Positions 19,216-28,181 of a stretch of 64,000 bases of DNA are shown here, in pieces. Position numbers and translations under genes: made by a program. Source of the stretch: Rhodospirillales bacterium 70-18 (lineage in GTDB: Bacteria > Pseudomonadota > Alphaproteobacteria > Acetobacterales > Acetobacteraceae); assembly GCA_001899585.1 (NCBI GenBank), contig MKWE01000057.1, forward strand, positions 62,001-126,000, given 5' to 3'. How positions within the stretch are numbered: position 1 is the first letter of the stretch; each line of letters begins with the position of its first letter. The notes under the pieces were generated by a model, which saw nothing but the letters and a program-made list of their open reading frames with translations, was not told the DNA's origin and made no database searches.

Positions 19216-20751
19216 ATGACGGCGATCCTGGAGATGCGGGGGATCACCAAGACGTTCCCCGGCGTCCGCGCGCTCTCCGACGTCAACCTGGTGGTGCGGG
19301 CCGGCGAGATCCACGCCGTGGTGGGCGAGAACGGCGCCGGCAAGTCCACGCTGATGAAGGTGCTGAGCGGGGTCTACCCGCATGGCAGCTACAGCGGCGA
19401 GATCGTGTTCGAGGGCGCGGAGCGGCGGTTCCGCGGCATCGCCGACAGCGAGCGGCTGGGCATCATCATCATCCACCAGGAGCTTGCGCTGGTGCCGCTG
19501 CTGTCGATCGCCGAGAACATCTTCCTGGGCAACGAGCCGAGCCGGTTCGGGGTGATCGACCGCGGCGCGGTGCTGCGGCGGACGCGGGAGCTGCTGCGGC
19601 TGGTGGGCCTGGACGAGCCGCCGGATACGCGGGTGGCCGATCTCGGCGTGGGCAAGCAGCAGCTGGTGGAGATCGCCAAGGCGCTGTCCAAGGAGGTGCG
19701 GCTGCTGATCCTGGACGAGCCGACCGCCAGCCTGAACGAGCGCGACAGCGACGCGCTGCTGGCGCTGCTGACGGCGCTGCGGGCGCGGGGCATCGCCTCG
19801 ATCCTGATCTCGCACAAGCTGAACGAGGTGGCCAAGGTGGCCGACTCGATCACCGTGCTGCGGGATGGGGCCACGGTGGAGACGATCGACTGCCATGCCG
19901 GGCCGGTGAGCGAGGACCGCATCATCCGCGGCATGGTCGGCCGCGAGATGGCCGACCGCTACCCGAGCCGGACGCCGGCCATCGGCGCCCCGGTGCTGGA
20001 GGTGCGCGGCTGGTCGGTGCATCACCCGCTGGACGCCGCGCGGCAGGTGATCAAAGGGGTGGATTTCACCGTGCGCGCCGGCGAGGTGGTCGGCATCGCG
20101 GGGCTCATGGGCGCCGGGCGCACCGAATTCGCCATGAGCCTGTTCGGCGCCTCCTACGGCCAGCGGATCAGCGGCGAGGTGTTCATGCACGGCCGCCGCG
20201 TGGATGTGGGCACGGTGGGGCGGGCGATCGCCAGCGGGCTGGCCTATGTGACCGAGGACCGCAAGCAGCTGGGCCTGGTGCTGGGCGAGGACATCCGCAA
20301 GAACGTGACGCTGGCCAACCTGCCGGGCGTGTCGCGGGCGATGGTGATCGACGATATGCGCGAGCGGGCGGTGGCCGGGGAGTATCGCACGCGGCTGAAC
20401 ATACGCTGCGCCAGCGTCTACCAGGAGGCGGTGAACCTGTCGGGCGGCAACCAGCAGAAGGTGGTGCTGAGCAAATGGCTGTTCGCCGGGCCCGAGGTGC
20501 TGATCCTGGACGAGCCGACGCGCGGCATCGATGTCGGCGCCAAGTTCGAGATCTACAGCATCATCCATGACCTGGCGAATGCCGGCAAAGGCGTGGTGGT
20601 GATCTCGTCGGAGATGCCCGAGCTGCTCGGCATCTGCGACCGTATCTGCGTGATGAACGAGGGTGCCTTCGTGGGCGAATTCACAGCTGCCGAGGCGTCG
20701 CAGGAGAAGATCATGCGCGCGATCATGCGTGCCGGAGTGCCGGTGCAATGA
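19216..20751 (+). CDS. gguA: Sugar ABC transporter ATPase, GguA/MmsA type
   Basis: This 511-residue protein contains two fused ABC ATPase domains, as in RbsA, XylG and GguA. The first has Walker A GENGAGKST, Walker B LLILDEPTASLNE and a signature variant in VADLGVGKQQLVEI. The second has a degenerate Walker A (GLMGAGRTEF), signature LSGGNQQKV and Walker B VLILDEPTRGIDVG. It would energise the ChvE-dependent sugar importer at the inner membrane. The gene starts 25 bases after chvE and overlaps gguB as ATGA. Confidence 0.95.
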   Translation: MTAILEMRGITKTFPGVRALSDVNLVVRAGEIHAVVGENGAGKSTLMKVLSGVYPHGSYSGEIVFEGAERRFRGIADSERLGIIIIHQELALVPLLSIAENIFLGNEPSRFGVIDRGAVLRRTRELLRLVGLDEPPDTRVADLGVGKQQLVEIAKALSKEVRLLILDEPTASLNERDSDALLALLTALRARGIASILISHKLNEVAKVADSITVLRDGATVETIDCHAGPVSEDRIIRGMVGREMADRYPSRTPAIGAPVLEVRGWSVHHPLDAARQVIKGVDFTVRAGEVVGIAGLMGAGRTEFAMSLFGASYGQRISGEVFMHGRRVDVGTVGRAIASGLAYVTEDRKQLGLVLGEDIRKNVTLANLPGVSRAMVIDDMRERAVAGEYRTRLNIRCASVYQEAVNLSGGNQQKVVLSKWLFAGPEVLILDEPTRGIDVGAKFEIYSIIHDLANAGKGVVVISSEMPELLGICDRICVMNEGAFVGEFTAAEASQEKIMRAIMRAGVPVQ

Positions 20752-21944
20752 ACGACATGTCCGCCGCCCACCCGCCGGCCCGCGCCGCGACGCCGGCGGC
20801 CAGCTTCCTGCGCAGCAACATCCGCGAATACGGCATGATGCTGTCGCTGTTCGCGATCATGATCTTTTTTGAGTTCATGACCGGCGGTACGCTGATGAAG
20901 CCGCTGAACCTGACCAACCTGATCCTGCAGAACAGCTACATCGTCATCATGGCGCTGGGCATGCTGCTGGTGATCGTGGCCGGGCATATCGACCTCTCGG
21001 TGGGCTCGGTGTCCGGCTTCATCGGCGCCATGGCGGCGGTGCTGATGGTGCGCTTCGGCCTGCATTTCATCCCCACCGCGCTGCTGTGCCTGGCGGCGGG
21101 CGGGCTGATCGGGGCGATGCAGGGCTTCTGGGTGGCCCGCTTCCGCATCCCGTCGTTCATCGTGACGCTGGCGGGCATGCTGGTGTTCAAGGGGTTGACC
21201 CTGGCGCTGCTGGACGGCCAGTCGGTGGGGCCGTTCCCGCGGACGTTCCAGCTGCTGTCCTCCGGGTTCATCCCCGACCTGTTCAACGGGGCGAGCCTGC
21301 GCATCACTTCGGTGGTGCTGGGGGTGGCTTTCGCGGCGGTGCTGGTGGGGGTGAGCGTGGCCGGCCGGGGGCGGCAGCGGCGGCATGGGGTGGAGACCGA
21401 GCCGCTGGGCCTTTTCGTGGCGCGAAATGCCTTTTTCGCGGCCATTATCGTGGCGTTTTTCACCCTTTTGGCGACCTATCGGGGCATGCCGAACGTGCTG
21501 GTGATCATGCTCGGGCTGATCGCGCTGTACGGTTTCGTGACCAACCGCACGACGATCGGCCGGCGGATCTATGCGCTGGGCGGCAACGAGAAGGCGGCCC
21601 GGCTGTCGGGCGTGCGGACCGAGCGGCTGACCTTCCTGACCTTCGTCAACATGGGCGTGCTGGCGGCGCTGGCCGGGCTGGTGTTCGCCGCCCGGCTCAA
21701 CACCGCGACGCCGAAGGCCGGGCAAGGCTTCGAACTGGACGTGATCGCCGCCTGCTTCATCGGCGGGGCCTCGGCCTATGGCGGGGTCGGTACGGTGATC
21801 GGGGCGGTGATCGGGGCGTTCATCATGGGAGTGATGAACAACGGCATGTCGATCCTGGGGATCGGCATCGACTACCAGCAGGTGATCAAGGGGCTGGTGC
21901 TGCTGGCTGCCGTGTTCATCGATGTTTACCACAAGAGCAAGTGA
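20748..21944 (+). CDS. gguB: Sugar ABC transporter permease, GguB type
   Basis: This 398-residue, strongly hydrophobic protein is the channel subunit of the importer. It has about ten or more membrane segments and the conserved family motif GHIDLSVGSVSGFIG near residue 80, with EKAARLSGV as the cytoplasmic EAA-like coupling loop. Its length matches the long XylH/GguB permeases rather than the roughly 325-residue RbsC type, owing to the central segment after VSVAGRGRQRRHGVE. ATG 20748 overlaps the gguA stop. No gguC-like gene follows; a 144-base gap separates it from a second importer operon. Confidence 0.94.
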   Translation: MNDMSAAHPPARAATPAASFLRSNIREYGMMLSLFAIMIFFEFMTGGTLMKPLNLTNLILQNSYIVIMALGMLLVIVAGHIDLSVGSVSGFIGAMAAVLMVRFGLHFIPTALLCLAAGGLIGAMQGFWVARFRIPSFIVTLAGMLVFKGLTLALLDGQSVGPFPRTFQLLSSGFIPDLFNGASLRITSVVLGVAFAAVLVGVSVAGRGRQRRHGVETEPLGLFVARNAFFAAIIVAFFTLLATYRGMPNVLVIMLGLIALYGFVTNRTTIGRRIYALGGNEKAARLSGVRTERLTFLTFVNMGVLAALAGLVFAARLNTATPKAGQGFELDVIAACFIGGASAYGGVGTVIGAVIGAFIMGVMNNGMSILGIGIDYQQVIKGLVLLAAVFIDVYHKSK

Positions 21945-22088
21945 CGAATACCTGTGAATGCAGCAAGAATAAACGCGGAGTAACGGCATATTTCATTGAC
22001 ACGATGCGATGCACGGCCTGATTCTCGATGAACAACAAGGCGCCGAAGCGCCAGGCAACCGCGGCGAACCGCCGCATTGGAGGACGCA

Positions 22089-23183
22089 ATGACCAATAAT
22101 GTTTCCCGCCGTGGCCTGTTGCAGGCGGGCGGCGCCGGCCTGCTCGCCGCCGGCTTCACCACCTTCACCCTGCCGGCCAAGGCCGCGGGCAAGAAGCCGT
22201 ACCGGATCGCGCTGTCCAATTCCTATATCGGGAACAAATGGCGCATCGAGATGGAGAACCTGTTCAAGGCCGGGCTGCTGATGGAGCCGTACAAGAGCGA
22301 CGTGAAGGGCTCCTGGTTCAATTCCGGCAACGACGTCTCCAAGCAGTCGCAGCAGATGTCCAACCTGATCGCCGAGCGGGTGGACGCGATCATCATCAAC
22401 GCTGCCTCGCCGACCGGGCTGAACGGCATTATCCGCCAGGCGACCAGCCGCGGCATCCTGGTGGTGTCGTTCGACAACGTGGTGACCGCGCCGACGGCGC
22501 TGAAGGTCAACACCAACCAGTACAAGTTCGGCCAGATGGGCGCCGAATGGGTGGCCGAGAAGATCGGCGGCAAGGGCAATGTCATCATGGTGACCGGGGT
22601 CGCCGGCACCTTCGTGGATGCCGACCGCAACAAGGGCGCCGAGGATGTCTGGAAGAAGCATCCGGGCATCACCGTGGTCAACAAGTTCACCGGCATGTGG
22701 GACTCGGCCACCGCCGAGCGCAACGCCGCGGCGGTGCTGCCCTCCCTGCCGCAGATCGACGGCATCTGGTGCCAGGGCGGCACCGATGGTGTGCTGAAGG
22801 CCTTCCTGGCCGCCAAGCGGCCGCTGCCGCCGACCGCCGGCGAGGGCGAGAACGGCTTCCGCAAGTTCATGACCGGCTACATGGGCCAGAAGGTGCAGGG
22901 CATCTCGATCGGCCAGCCGCCCTTCCTGGTGCTGATCTCGCTGGAACTCGCGCGCAGCGTGCTGGACGGCTCGCGGCCGAAGGGCGACGTGGAGATTCCG
23001 TTCCCGTTCGTCACCACCGACACGGTGAAGGTGGGCGAGACGGTGTTCCCCGACCTGCCGGACAGCTTCTTCGCCGATTTCACCGATAGCGGCGACAACG
23101 CGACGGTGAAGATTTGCGTGGAGGCGGCGCTGAACGGCACCGCCTGCGCCGGGCGGCTGAACGTCGTCCTGCCGAAGGCATGA
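22089..23183 (+). CDS. Sugar ABC transporter substrate-binding protein, twin-arginine type signal
   Basis: A 364-residue periplasmic binding protein of the ribose/galactose superfamily. The N-terminus has a twin-arginine-like segment (SRRGLLQAGGAGLLAAGF), suggesting Tat export. The mature part begins KPYRIALSNSYIGNKWRIEME, with GVAGTFVDADRNKGAEDVW and CQGGTDGVLKAFLAA typical of sugar-binding folds. The GGAGG element six bases before ATG 22089 decides the start. It is the first gene of a four-gene operon with a duplex ATPase and two permeases. The substrate is unknown; sequence context suggests a sugar or polyol. Confidence 0.88.
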   Translation: MTNNVSRRGLLQAGGAGLLAAGFTTFTLPAKAAGKKPYRIALSNSYIGNKWRIEMENLFKAGLLMEPYKSDVKGSWFNSGNDVSKQSQQMSNLIAERVDAIIINAASPTGLNGIIRQATSRGILVVSFDNVVTAPTALKVNTNQYKFGQMGAEWVAEKIGGKGNVIMVTGVAGTFVDADRNKGAEDVWKKHPGITVVNKFTGMWDSATAERNAAAVLPSLPQIDGIWCQGGTDGVLKAFLAAKRPLPPTAGEGENGFRKFMTGYMGQKVQGISIGQPPFLVLISLELARSVLDGSRPKGDVEIPFPFVTTDTVKVGETVFPDLPDSFFADFTDSGDNATVKICVEAALNGTACAGRLNVVLPKA

Positions 23184-24709
23184 GCCTCGCCGAGTCCGCC
23201 GGGGCAGGGCAGCCCGTCCCGGCGATCGAGGGAGTTGGCATCAGTCGCGCGTTCGGTGGTGTGCGGGCGGTGCAGGATGCCTCGTTCGCCGCCCTGGCGG
23301 GCGAGGTGCATGCCCTGGTGGGCGAGAACGGCGCCGGCAAGTCCACGCTGATCAAGATCCTTGGCGGGCGCATCCGCCCGGATGCCGGCCAGGTGCGGGT
23401 GCGCGGCGCCGCGGTGCTGCTGAACAGCCCGCACGACGCGCACCGCCTGGGCGCCTGGACGGTGTTCCAGGAACTGACATTGCTGCCGGCGATGACCGTC
23501 GCCGAGAACCTGCTGCTGGGGCGTGAGCCGCGCGGCCGGCTGGGGCTGATCGACCGCCGCGCCATGGAGCGCGACGGCGAGGCGATGCTGGCCGGGCTCG
23601 GCATCCACCATATCGACCCGCTGGCGCTGGTGCAGGACCTGCCGCTGGCGGAGCGGCAGATTGTCGAGATCGTGCGCGCCATCACCCAGGACCCCTCGAT
23701 CCTGTTCCTCGACGAACCGACCTCCTCGCTGATGGAGCGCGAGGTGGCGTGGCTGTTCGGGCAGATCCGCCGGCTGCGGGCCGCCGGCACCGCGATCGTG
23801 TTCACCTCCCACCGCTGGAACGAGATCGTCAGCATCGCCGACCGCATCACCGTCTGCCGGGGCGGCACCAATGTCGGCACCTTCACCGAGATCGGCGAGG
23901 ACGAGGCGGTGACGCTGATGACCGGCCGGCGGGTCGGCTCGCAATACCCGCCGCGCCCCCCGGCACCGGCGGGCGAGACGGCGCTGGCGGTGCGCAACCT
24001 GTCCGGCGAGGGCGTGCACGACGTGTCGCTGGAGTTGCGCAAGGGCGAGATCCTGGGCATCGGCGGGCTGGCCGGGCATGGGCATCGCGAGCTGTTCTTC
24101 ATGCTGTTCGGGGCACAGCAGCCCACCGGCGGGGAAATCCGGCTGGACGGCAAGCCGGTGCGCATCGCCTCGCCACGCGCCGCGGTGCGCACCGGCTCAG
24201 GCATCGCCCTGGTGCCGGAGGACCGCAAGACCGAGGGCCTGCTGCTGGCCATGTCGGTGCGCGACAACATGAGCCTGACCATCCTGTCGCGCATCGCCAG
24301 CGTGGGGGTGATCCGCCAGGCCACCGAACAGCGGCTGTGCCGGGGCATCATGGAGATGCTGAAGGTGCGCGCCGCCGGCCTCGCCTCCCCGGTCGGCGCG
24401 CTGTCGGGCGGCAACCAGCAGAAGGTGCTGCTGGGCCGCTGGCTGCTCGCCGACTGCCGCACGCTGCTGCTGTACGACGTGACCCGCGGCGTGGACGCGG
24501 CCACCAAGCACGAGATCTACGAGCTGATGACCAGGCTGGCCGGAGAGGGGCGGAGCATCATGTTCTATTCCAGCGACGCCGAGGAACTGGCGCATCAGGC
24601 GCATCGGGTGCTGGTGCTGCGCGAGGGCCGGATTGCCGCCGAGCTGGACGGGACGGGGCTGACCGCCGAGGACATCGTCGCCGCCGCCATGCGCGACCGG
24701 GCGGCCTGA
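23180..24709 (+). CDS. Sugar ABC transporter duplex ATPase
   Basis: A 509-residue protein with two ABC ATPase halves, RbsA-like. The first half has GENGAGKSTLIK, LPLAERQIVEIVRA in place of a canonical signature, and ILFLDEPTSSLME. The second has GGLAGHGHRELFF, LSGGNQQKVLL and LLLYDVTRGVDAATK. In the second Walker B the usual Glu is not seen at the standard position (LYDVTRG), suggesting that this site is degenerate, as often in these duplex ATPases. The ATG at 23180 overlaps the binding-protein stop, and the first permease starts a base after its TGA. Confidence 0.92.
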   Translation: MSLAESAGAGQPVPAIEGVGISRAFGGVRAVQDASFAALAGEVHALVGENGAGKSTLIKILGGRIRPDAGQVRVRGAAVLLNSPHDAHRLGAWTVFQELTLLPAMTVAENLLLGREPRGRLGLIDRRAMERDGEAMLAGLGIHHIDPLALVQDLPLAERQIVEIVRAITQDPSILFLDEPTSSLMEREVAWLFGQIRRLRAAGTAIVFTSHRWNEIVSIADRITVCRGGTNVGTFTEIGEDEAVTLMTGRRVGSQYPPRPPAPAGETALAVRNLSGEGVHDVSLELRKGEILGIGGLAGHGHRELFFMLFGAQQPTGGEIRLDGKPVRIASPRAAVRTGSGIALVPEDRKTEGLLLAMSVRDNMSLTILSRIASVGVIRQATEQRLCRGIMEMLKVRAAGLASPVGALSGGNQQKVLLGRWLLADCRTLLLYDVTRGVDAATKHEIYELMTRLAGEGRSIMFYSSDAEELAHQAHRVLVLREGRIAAELDGTGLTAEDIVAAAMRDRAA

Positions 24710-24710
24710 C

Positions 24711-25703
24711 GTGGCGGCGCCCCAGGCCATCGCCACCCGTCGGCCGCGGCTGGCGCACGCGATGCTGCAAAGCGCGCCGCTGCTGCTGTCGCTGGCCATG
24801 CTGGCCGCCAGCATCGTGGTCTATTGCGCCATCTACCTGGCCTCGCAGCACCGCCTGCCGGGCGGGTTCGAGCTGACCTCGACCGTCAACAACACCATGC
24901 CGTTGGCCATGGCGGCGGTCGGCCAGAGCTTCGTGGTGCTGACGCGCGGCATCGACCTGTCGGTGGGCGGCATCATCGACCTGACGAACGCGGTCGCCGC
25001 CGTCGCCATCCATGACTCGCCAGCCAGCATGGTCGGCTGGTCGCTGGCCATCCTGGCGATCGGCGCGCTGCTGGGGCTGGTCAACGGGCTGCTGGTGGCG
25101 GTGGGGCGGTTGCAGCCGATCCTGGTGACGCTGGCGACACTGTCGATCTTCCAGGGCATCGCCATCCGCGTGCTGCCGCAGCCGGGCGGTGCGATCCCGG
25201 ATGCCTATGGCGCGGTGCTGGCGAACGTGGATGCGCCGATTTCACTCATCTACGTCGCGTTGCTGGTGCTGGGCTGGCGGGTGTTCCGCCGCACCCGGCT
25301 GGGCGTGTCGATCTTCGCCATCGGCAACGACGAGCCGGCGGCGGCGGCCAACGGCATCGACGTGCGGCGCACCAAGATTGCCGCCTATGTGCTGAGCGGC
25401 ACGTTCTCGGCCGCCGCCGGCCTGTTCCTCGCCGCCGCCGCGACGGCCGGCGACGCCACCACCGGCAACAGCTACACGCTGACCTCGATCGTGGCGATCG
25501 TGCTGGGCGGCGTCAGCCTGTTCGGCGGGCGGGGCAGCGCGGTGGGCGGGATCGCCGGGGCGTTCGTCACCAGCATGATCGTCAACATCCTGTTCTTCTC
25601 GCATATCGACCCGCTGTACCAGAATTTCTACGAGGGCCTGTTCCTGGTGCTGGCGGTGACCGCGGCCGCCGGCATCGGCCATTATTTCCGCAGGAGGGCG
25701 TGA
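24711..25703 (+). CDS. Sugar ABC transporter permease 1
   Basis: A 330-residue inner-membrane permease of the RbsC family. It has several hydrophobic segments and the conserved TRGIDLSVGGIIDLTNAV region around residues 80-95. The cytoplasmic coupling segment is FAIGNDEPAAAANGIDVRRTK. The start is GTG at 24711, one base after the ATPase stop. It forms the membrane channel with the next gene; two different permeases in one operon suggest a heterodimeric channel rather than the homodimer of ribose importers. Confidence 0.92.
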   Translation: MAAPQAIATRRPRLAHAMLQSAPLLLSLAMLAASIVVYCAIYLASQHRLPGGFELTSTVNNTMPLAMAAVGQSFVVLTRGIDLSVGGIIDLTNAVAAVAIHDSPASMVGWSLAILAIGALLGLVNGLLVAVGRLQPILVTLATLSIFQGIAIRVLPQPGGAIPDAYGAVLANVDAPISLIYVALLVLGWRVFRRTRLGVSIFAIGNDEPAAAANGIDVRRTKIAAYVLSGTFSAAAGLFLAAAATAGDATTGNSYTLTSIVAIVLGGVSLFGGRGSAVGGIAGAFVTSMIVNILFFSHIDPLYQNFYEGLFLVLAVTAAAGIGHYFRRRA

Positions 25704-26686
25704 TGGCCCGGACAGACGCGCCAGCCGCTCGGTTGCCGGTGCTGACCCGCGAGCGGCGGCGCATATTATATGCCTGCGCCGCCGCGGTGGTGCTGTTCCT
25801 GGTGGGCAATGTGGTGCGCCCCGGCTTCGCCAGCCCGGCCAGCATCTCGGCGATATTGGTGGTGGCCTCGTTCGTCGGCATGGTGGCGGCCGGGCAGACC
25901 TTCGTCATCCTGATCGGCGGCATCGACCTGTCGGTGCCCTGGGTGCTGAACGCGGCGGCGATCCTGCTGGCCACCAGTTCGCTGGGCCAGGACGGGCGGG
26001 CCGCCTATGCGCTGGTGCTCACGCTGGGCATGGGGGCGGTGGTCGGCCTGGCCAACGGGCTGGCGATCGCGCTGCTCGGCGTACCGGCGGTGGTGATGAC
26101 GCTGGCGATGAACGGCATCATGGAGGGCCTCACCCTGGGCCTGTCTGGCGGGCTGACCTGCGCCTCCTGCGCCTCCTACGCGCCGCCGGTGGTGCAGGCG
26201 GCGATCCACGGCAGCCTGCTGGGCATCCCGACCGCGCTGCTGCTGTGGCTGGGCGTGCTGCTGGTGGTGTCCGTCCTGCTCAGCCTGACCGTGTTCGGCC
26301 GCAGCACCTACGCCATCGGCAACAATGCGCGCGCCAGTTTCCTGGCCGGGGTGAACGTGAAGGCGATGACGGTGGCGCTGTACATGCTCAGCGGCTTCTT
26401 CTCGGCGCTGGCAGGCGTGATGCTGGTGGGCTTCGGCGGCCAGGCGTCACTCGGCATGGGCGACCCGTACCTGTTCCAGTCGATCGCCGCCGTCGTGATC
26501 GGCGGCGTGTATATCCTCGGCGGGCGTGGCCATTACGTGGGCGCCGCGGCCGGGGCGGTGACGCTGGTGGCGCTGGTTTCCGTGCTGCTGGCGATGAACA
26601 TGCCCGAATACGGCCGCAGCATCATCTACGGCGTGATCATCCTGGTGCTTCTGCTGCTGTATGGCCGGGAGGAAGGCGAGGCCTGA
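25703..26686 (+). CDS. Sugar ABC transporter permease 2
   Basis: A 327-residue RbsC-family permease, the second membrane subunit of this importer. It carries LIGGIDLSVPWVLNAAAI near residue 75 and the coupling loop YAIGNNARASFLAGVNVKAM. The chosen ATG at 25703 overlaps the previous stop by one base and follows AGGAGG by five bases; the GTG at 25700 is less likely. It is diverged from permease 1, so the pair probably forms a heterodimer. The operon ends here, facing a convergent hydrolase gene ten bases away. Confidence 0.92.
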   Translation: MARTDAPAARLPVLTRERRRILYACAAAVVLFLVGNVVRPGFASPASISAILVVASFVGMVAAGQTFVILIGGIDLSVPWVLNAAAILLATSSLGQDGRAAYALVLTLGMGAVVGLANGLAIALLGVPAVVMTLAMNGIMEGLTLGLSGGLTCASCASYAPPVVQAAIHGSLLGIPTALLLWLGVLLVVSVLLSLTVFGRSTYAIGNNARASFLAGVNVKAMTVALYMLSGFFSALAGVMLVGFGGQASLGMGDPYLFQSIAAVVIGGVYILGGRGHYVGAAAGAVTLVALVSVLLAMNMPEYGRSIIYGVIILVLLLLYGREEGEA

Positions 26687-26695
26687 GCGCGCCGC

Positions 26696-27490
26696 TCAGA
26701 ACCCCACCGAGGCCAGGAAGTCGTTGAACACCATGGCGACAGCGGCTGGCGTCTGCACCGCCATGAAGTGGCCGCTCTCCACCTCGATGAAGCGCGCACC
26801 GGGGATCAGTCCGGCCACCGCCCGCGCCGCGGCCGGCGGGCGCAGCAGGTCGTGGGTGCCGCCGACAACCAGCACCGGGCAGGCGATGGCGCCGAACCCG
26901 GCTTCGATCTCCGCGTTCGCCAGCATGCGGTAGATCGCCGCATAGCTCTCGGGCACATTTGCGAGCCAGCGGGCGCGGAAGGTCTCGTAGGCCGCGCGGT
27001 CGTGGCGCACCACCGGCGGGTAGCTGCTGGCGAAGCTGGCCTCCGCCACGGCGCGCATGCCCAGCCGCTCCATCTCGTCGGCGCGCGCGATGTCGGCGGC
27101 GCGGCGCTCGGCGGCCAGGCCGGTGGCCGGGCTGGTGGCGATCACCGCGCCGGCCAGGCCGGGGTGGCGGACGGCGAATTGCAGCGCGATGCCGGCGCCG
27201 ACCGCGGTGCCGGCCAGGGCGACCCGGCCGGTGATGCCCAGCCCGTCCAGCAGGGCGGCGAGGTCGTCCACCATCTCGTCGAAGGTCAGCGGCTCGTGGA
27301 TCTTCTCGGACTGCCCGGCCCCGCGCGTGTCGTAGCGCAGCACCCGCCGGCCGCGCGACAGCTCCGGCAGCACGCCGTCCCAACTGTCCAGCGTGCCGCC
27401 CATCTCATGCACCAGCACCAGCGTGGTGGGGCCCTCGCCGGCCAGTTCGTAGCGCAGGGCGACGTGGCCCAGGTCGATCCATTGCTTCAT
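26696..27490 (-). CDS. Alpha/beta hydrolase-fold protein lacking the usual nucleophile serine
   Basis: A 264-residue protein with the alpha/beta hydrolase pattern of enol-lactonase-like enzymes: the oxyanion segment VLVHEMGG, DTRGAGQSEK, an acid residue in GGTHDLLRPP (Asp214) and the His in ESGHFMAVQ (His241). The nucleophile elbow, normally G-x-S-x-G, reads G-T-A-V-G, placing Ala96 where Ser belongs. It may be non-hydrolytic, may use another mechanism, or may catalyse a different reaction. It follows the CoA-transferase subunit genes closely (one base between them), so it likely acts in the same catabolic route, possibly like pcaD in the beta-ketoadipate pathway. Confidence 0.85.
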   Translation of the reverse strand: MKQWIDLGHVALRYELAGEGPTTLVLVHEMGGTLDSWDGVLPELSRGRRVLRYDTRGAGQSEKIHEPLTFDEMVDDLAALLDGLGITGRVALAGTAVGAGIALQFAVRHPGLAGAVIATSPATGLAAERRAADIARADEMERLGMRAVAEASFASSYPPVVRHDRAAYETFRARWLANVPESYAAIYRMLANAEIEAGFGAIACPVLVVGGTHDLLRPPAAARAVAGLIPGARFIEVESGHFMAVQTPAAVAMVFNDFLASVGF

Positions 27491-27491
27491 G

Positions 27492-28178
27492 TTATGCGTC
27501 CGGAAGGGCGATTTCAGGGGCGGCGAGGGCGCGGCAATCGGATGCGAAATGCAGCGGCGCCCCGCTGCGCGCCTGCAATTCCTCGCGGCTGAGGCCGGCC
27601 ACGATCTCGCGCACCACGAAGCCCTCGGCCGTTACGTCCACCACGGCGACATCGGTGAAGATGCGCCGCACGCAGTTGGGCGCGGTCAGCGGCAGGGTGC
27701 AGCGGTTGAGCAGCCGCGGGCCGCCCTTGCGGGTGTTGAACTCCATGATGACCCAGACCGATTTGGCGCAGGCCGCGAGGTCCATCGCGCCGCCGACCAG
27801 CGGCCCCTTGTTGGGAATGCGCATGTCCCAGTTGGCCAGGTCGCCGTTCGCCGCCACCTCGAAGGCGCCCAGGATGGTGGCGTCGACATGTCCGCCGCGG
27901 ATCATCGCGAAGGAGGCGGCGGAGTCGATGATGCTCGCGCCCGGCGCCAGGGTGATGCGGCGGCTGCCGGCGTCCACCAGATCGGTGTCGGCGTGCGCCT
28001 TGTCGGCCAGCGGCCCGGCGCCGATGACCCCGTTCTCCGACTGGATCACCACTTCCAGCCCCGGGCGCACATAGTCGCCGCAGGCCACCGGCATGCCGAG
28101 GCCGAGGTTGACCACCATGCCGTCCTCGATGTCCTGCGCCGCGCGCCAGGCCATCTGCAGGCGATTGAGCGGTTGCAT
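27492..28178 (-). CDS. 3-oxoacid CoA-transferase-type subunit B
   Basis: A 228-residue beta subunit of a class I CoA-transferase. The catalytic glutamate lies in the motif SENGVIG (around residue 48), preceded by GMVVNLGLGMP. It resembles PcaJ/CatJ and ScoB proteins, which move CoA between succinyl-CoA and a 3-oxoacid. The alpha subunit gene lies immediately upstream, with four bases between them. Which acid it activates is unknown; beta-ketoadipate, acetoacetate or another keto acid are possible. Confidence 0.93.
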   Translation of the reverse strand: MQPLNRLQMAWRAAQDIEDGMVVNLGLGMPVACGDYVRPGLEVVIQSENGVIGAGPLADKAHADTDLVDAGSRRITLAPGASIIDSAASFAMIRGGHVDATILGAFEVAANGDLANWDMRIPNKGPLVGGAMDLAACAKSVWVIMEFNTRKGGPRLLNRCTLPLTAPNCVRRIFTDVAVVDVTAEGFVVREIVAGLSREELQARSGAPLHFASDCRALAAPEIALPDA

Positions 28179-28181
28179 CGG

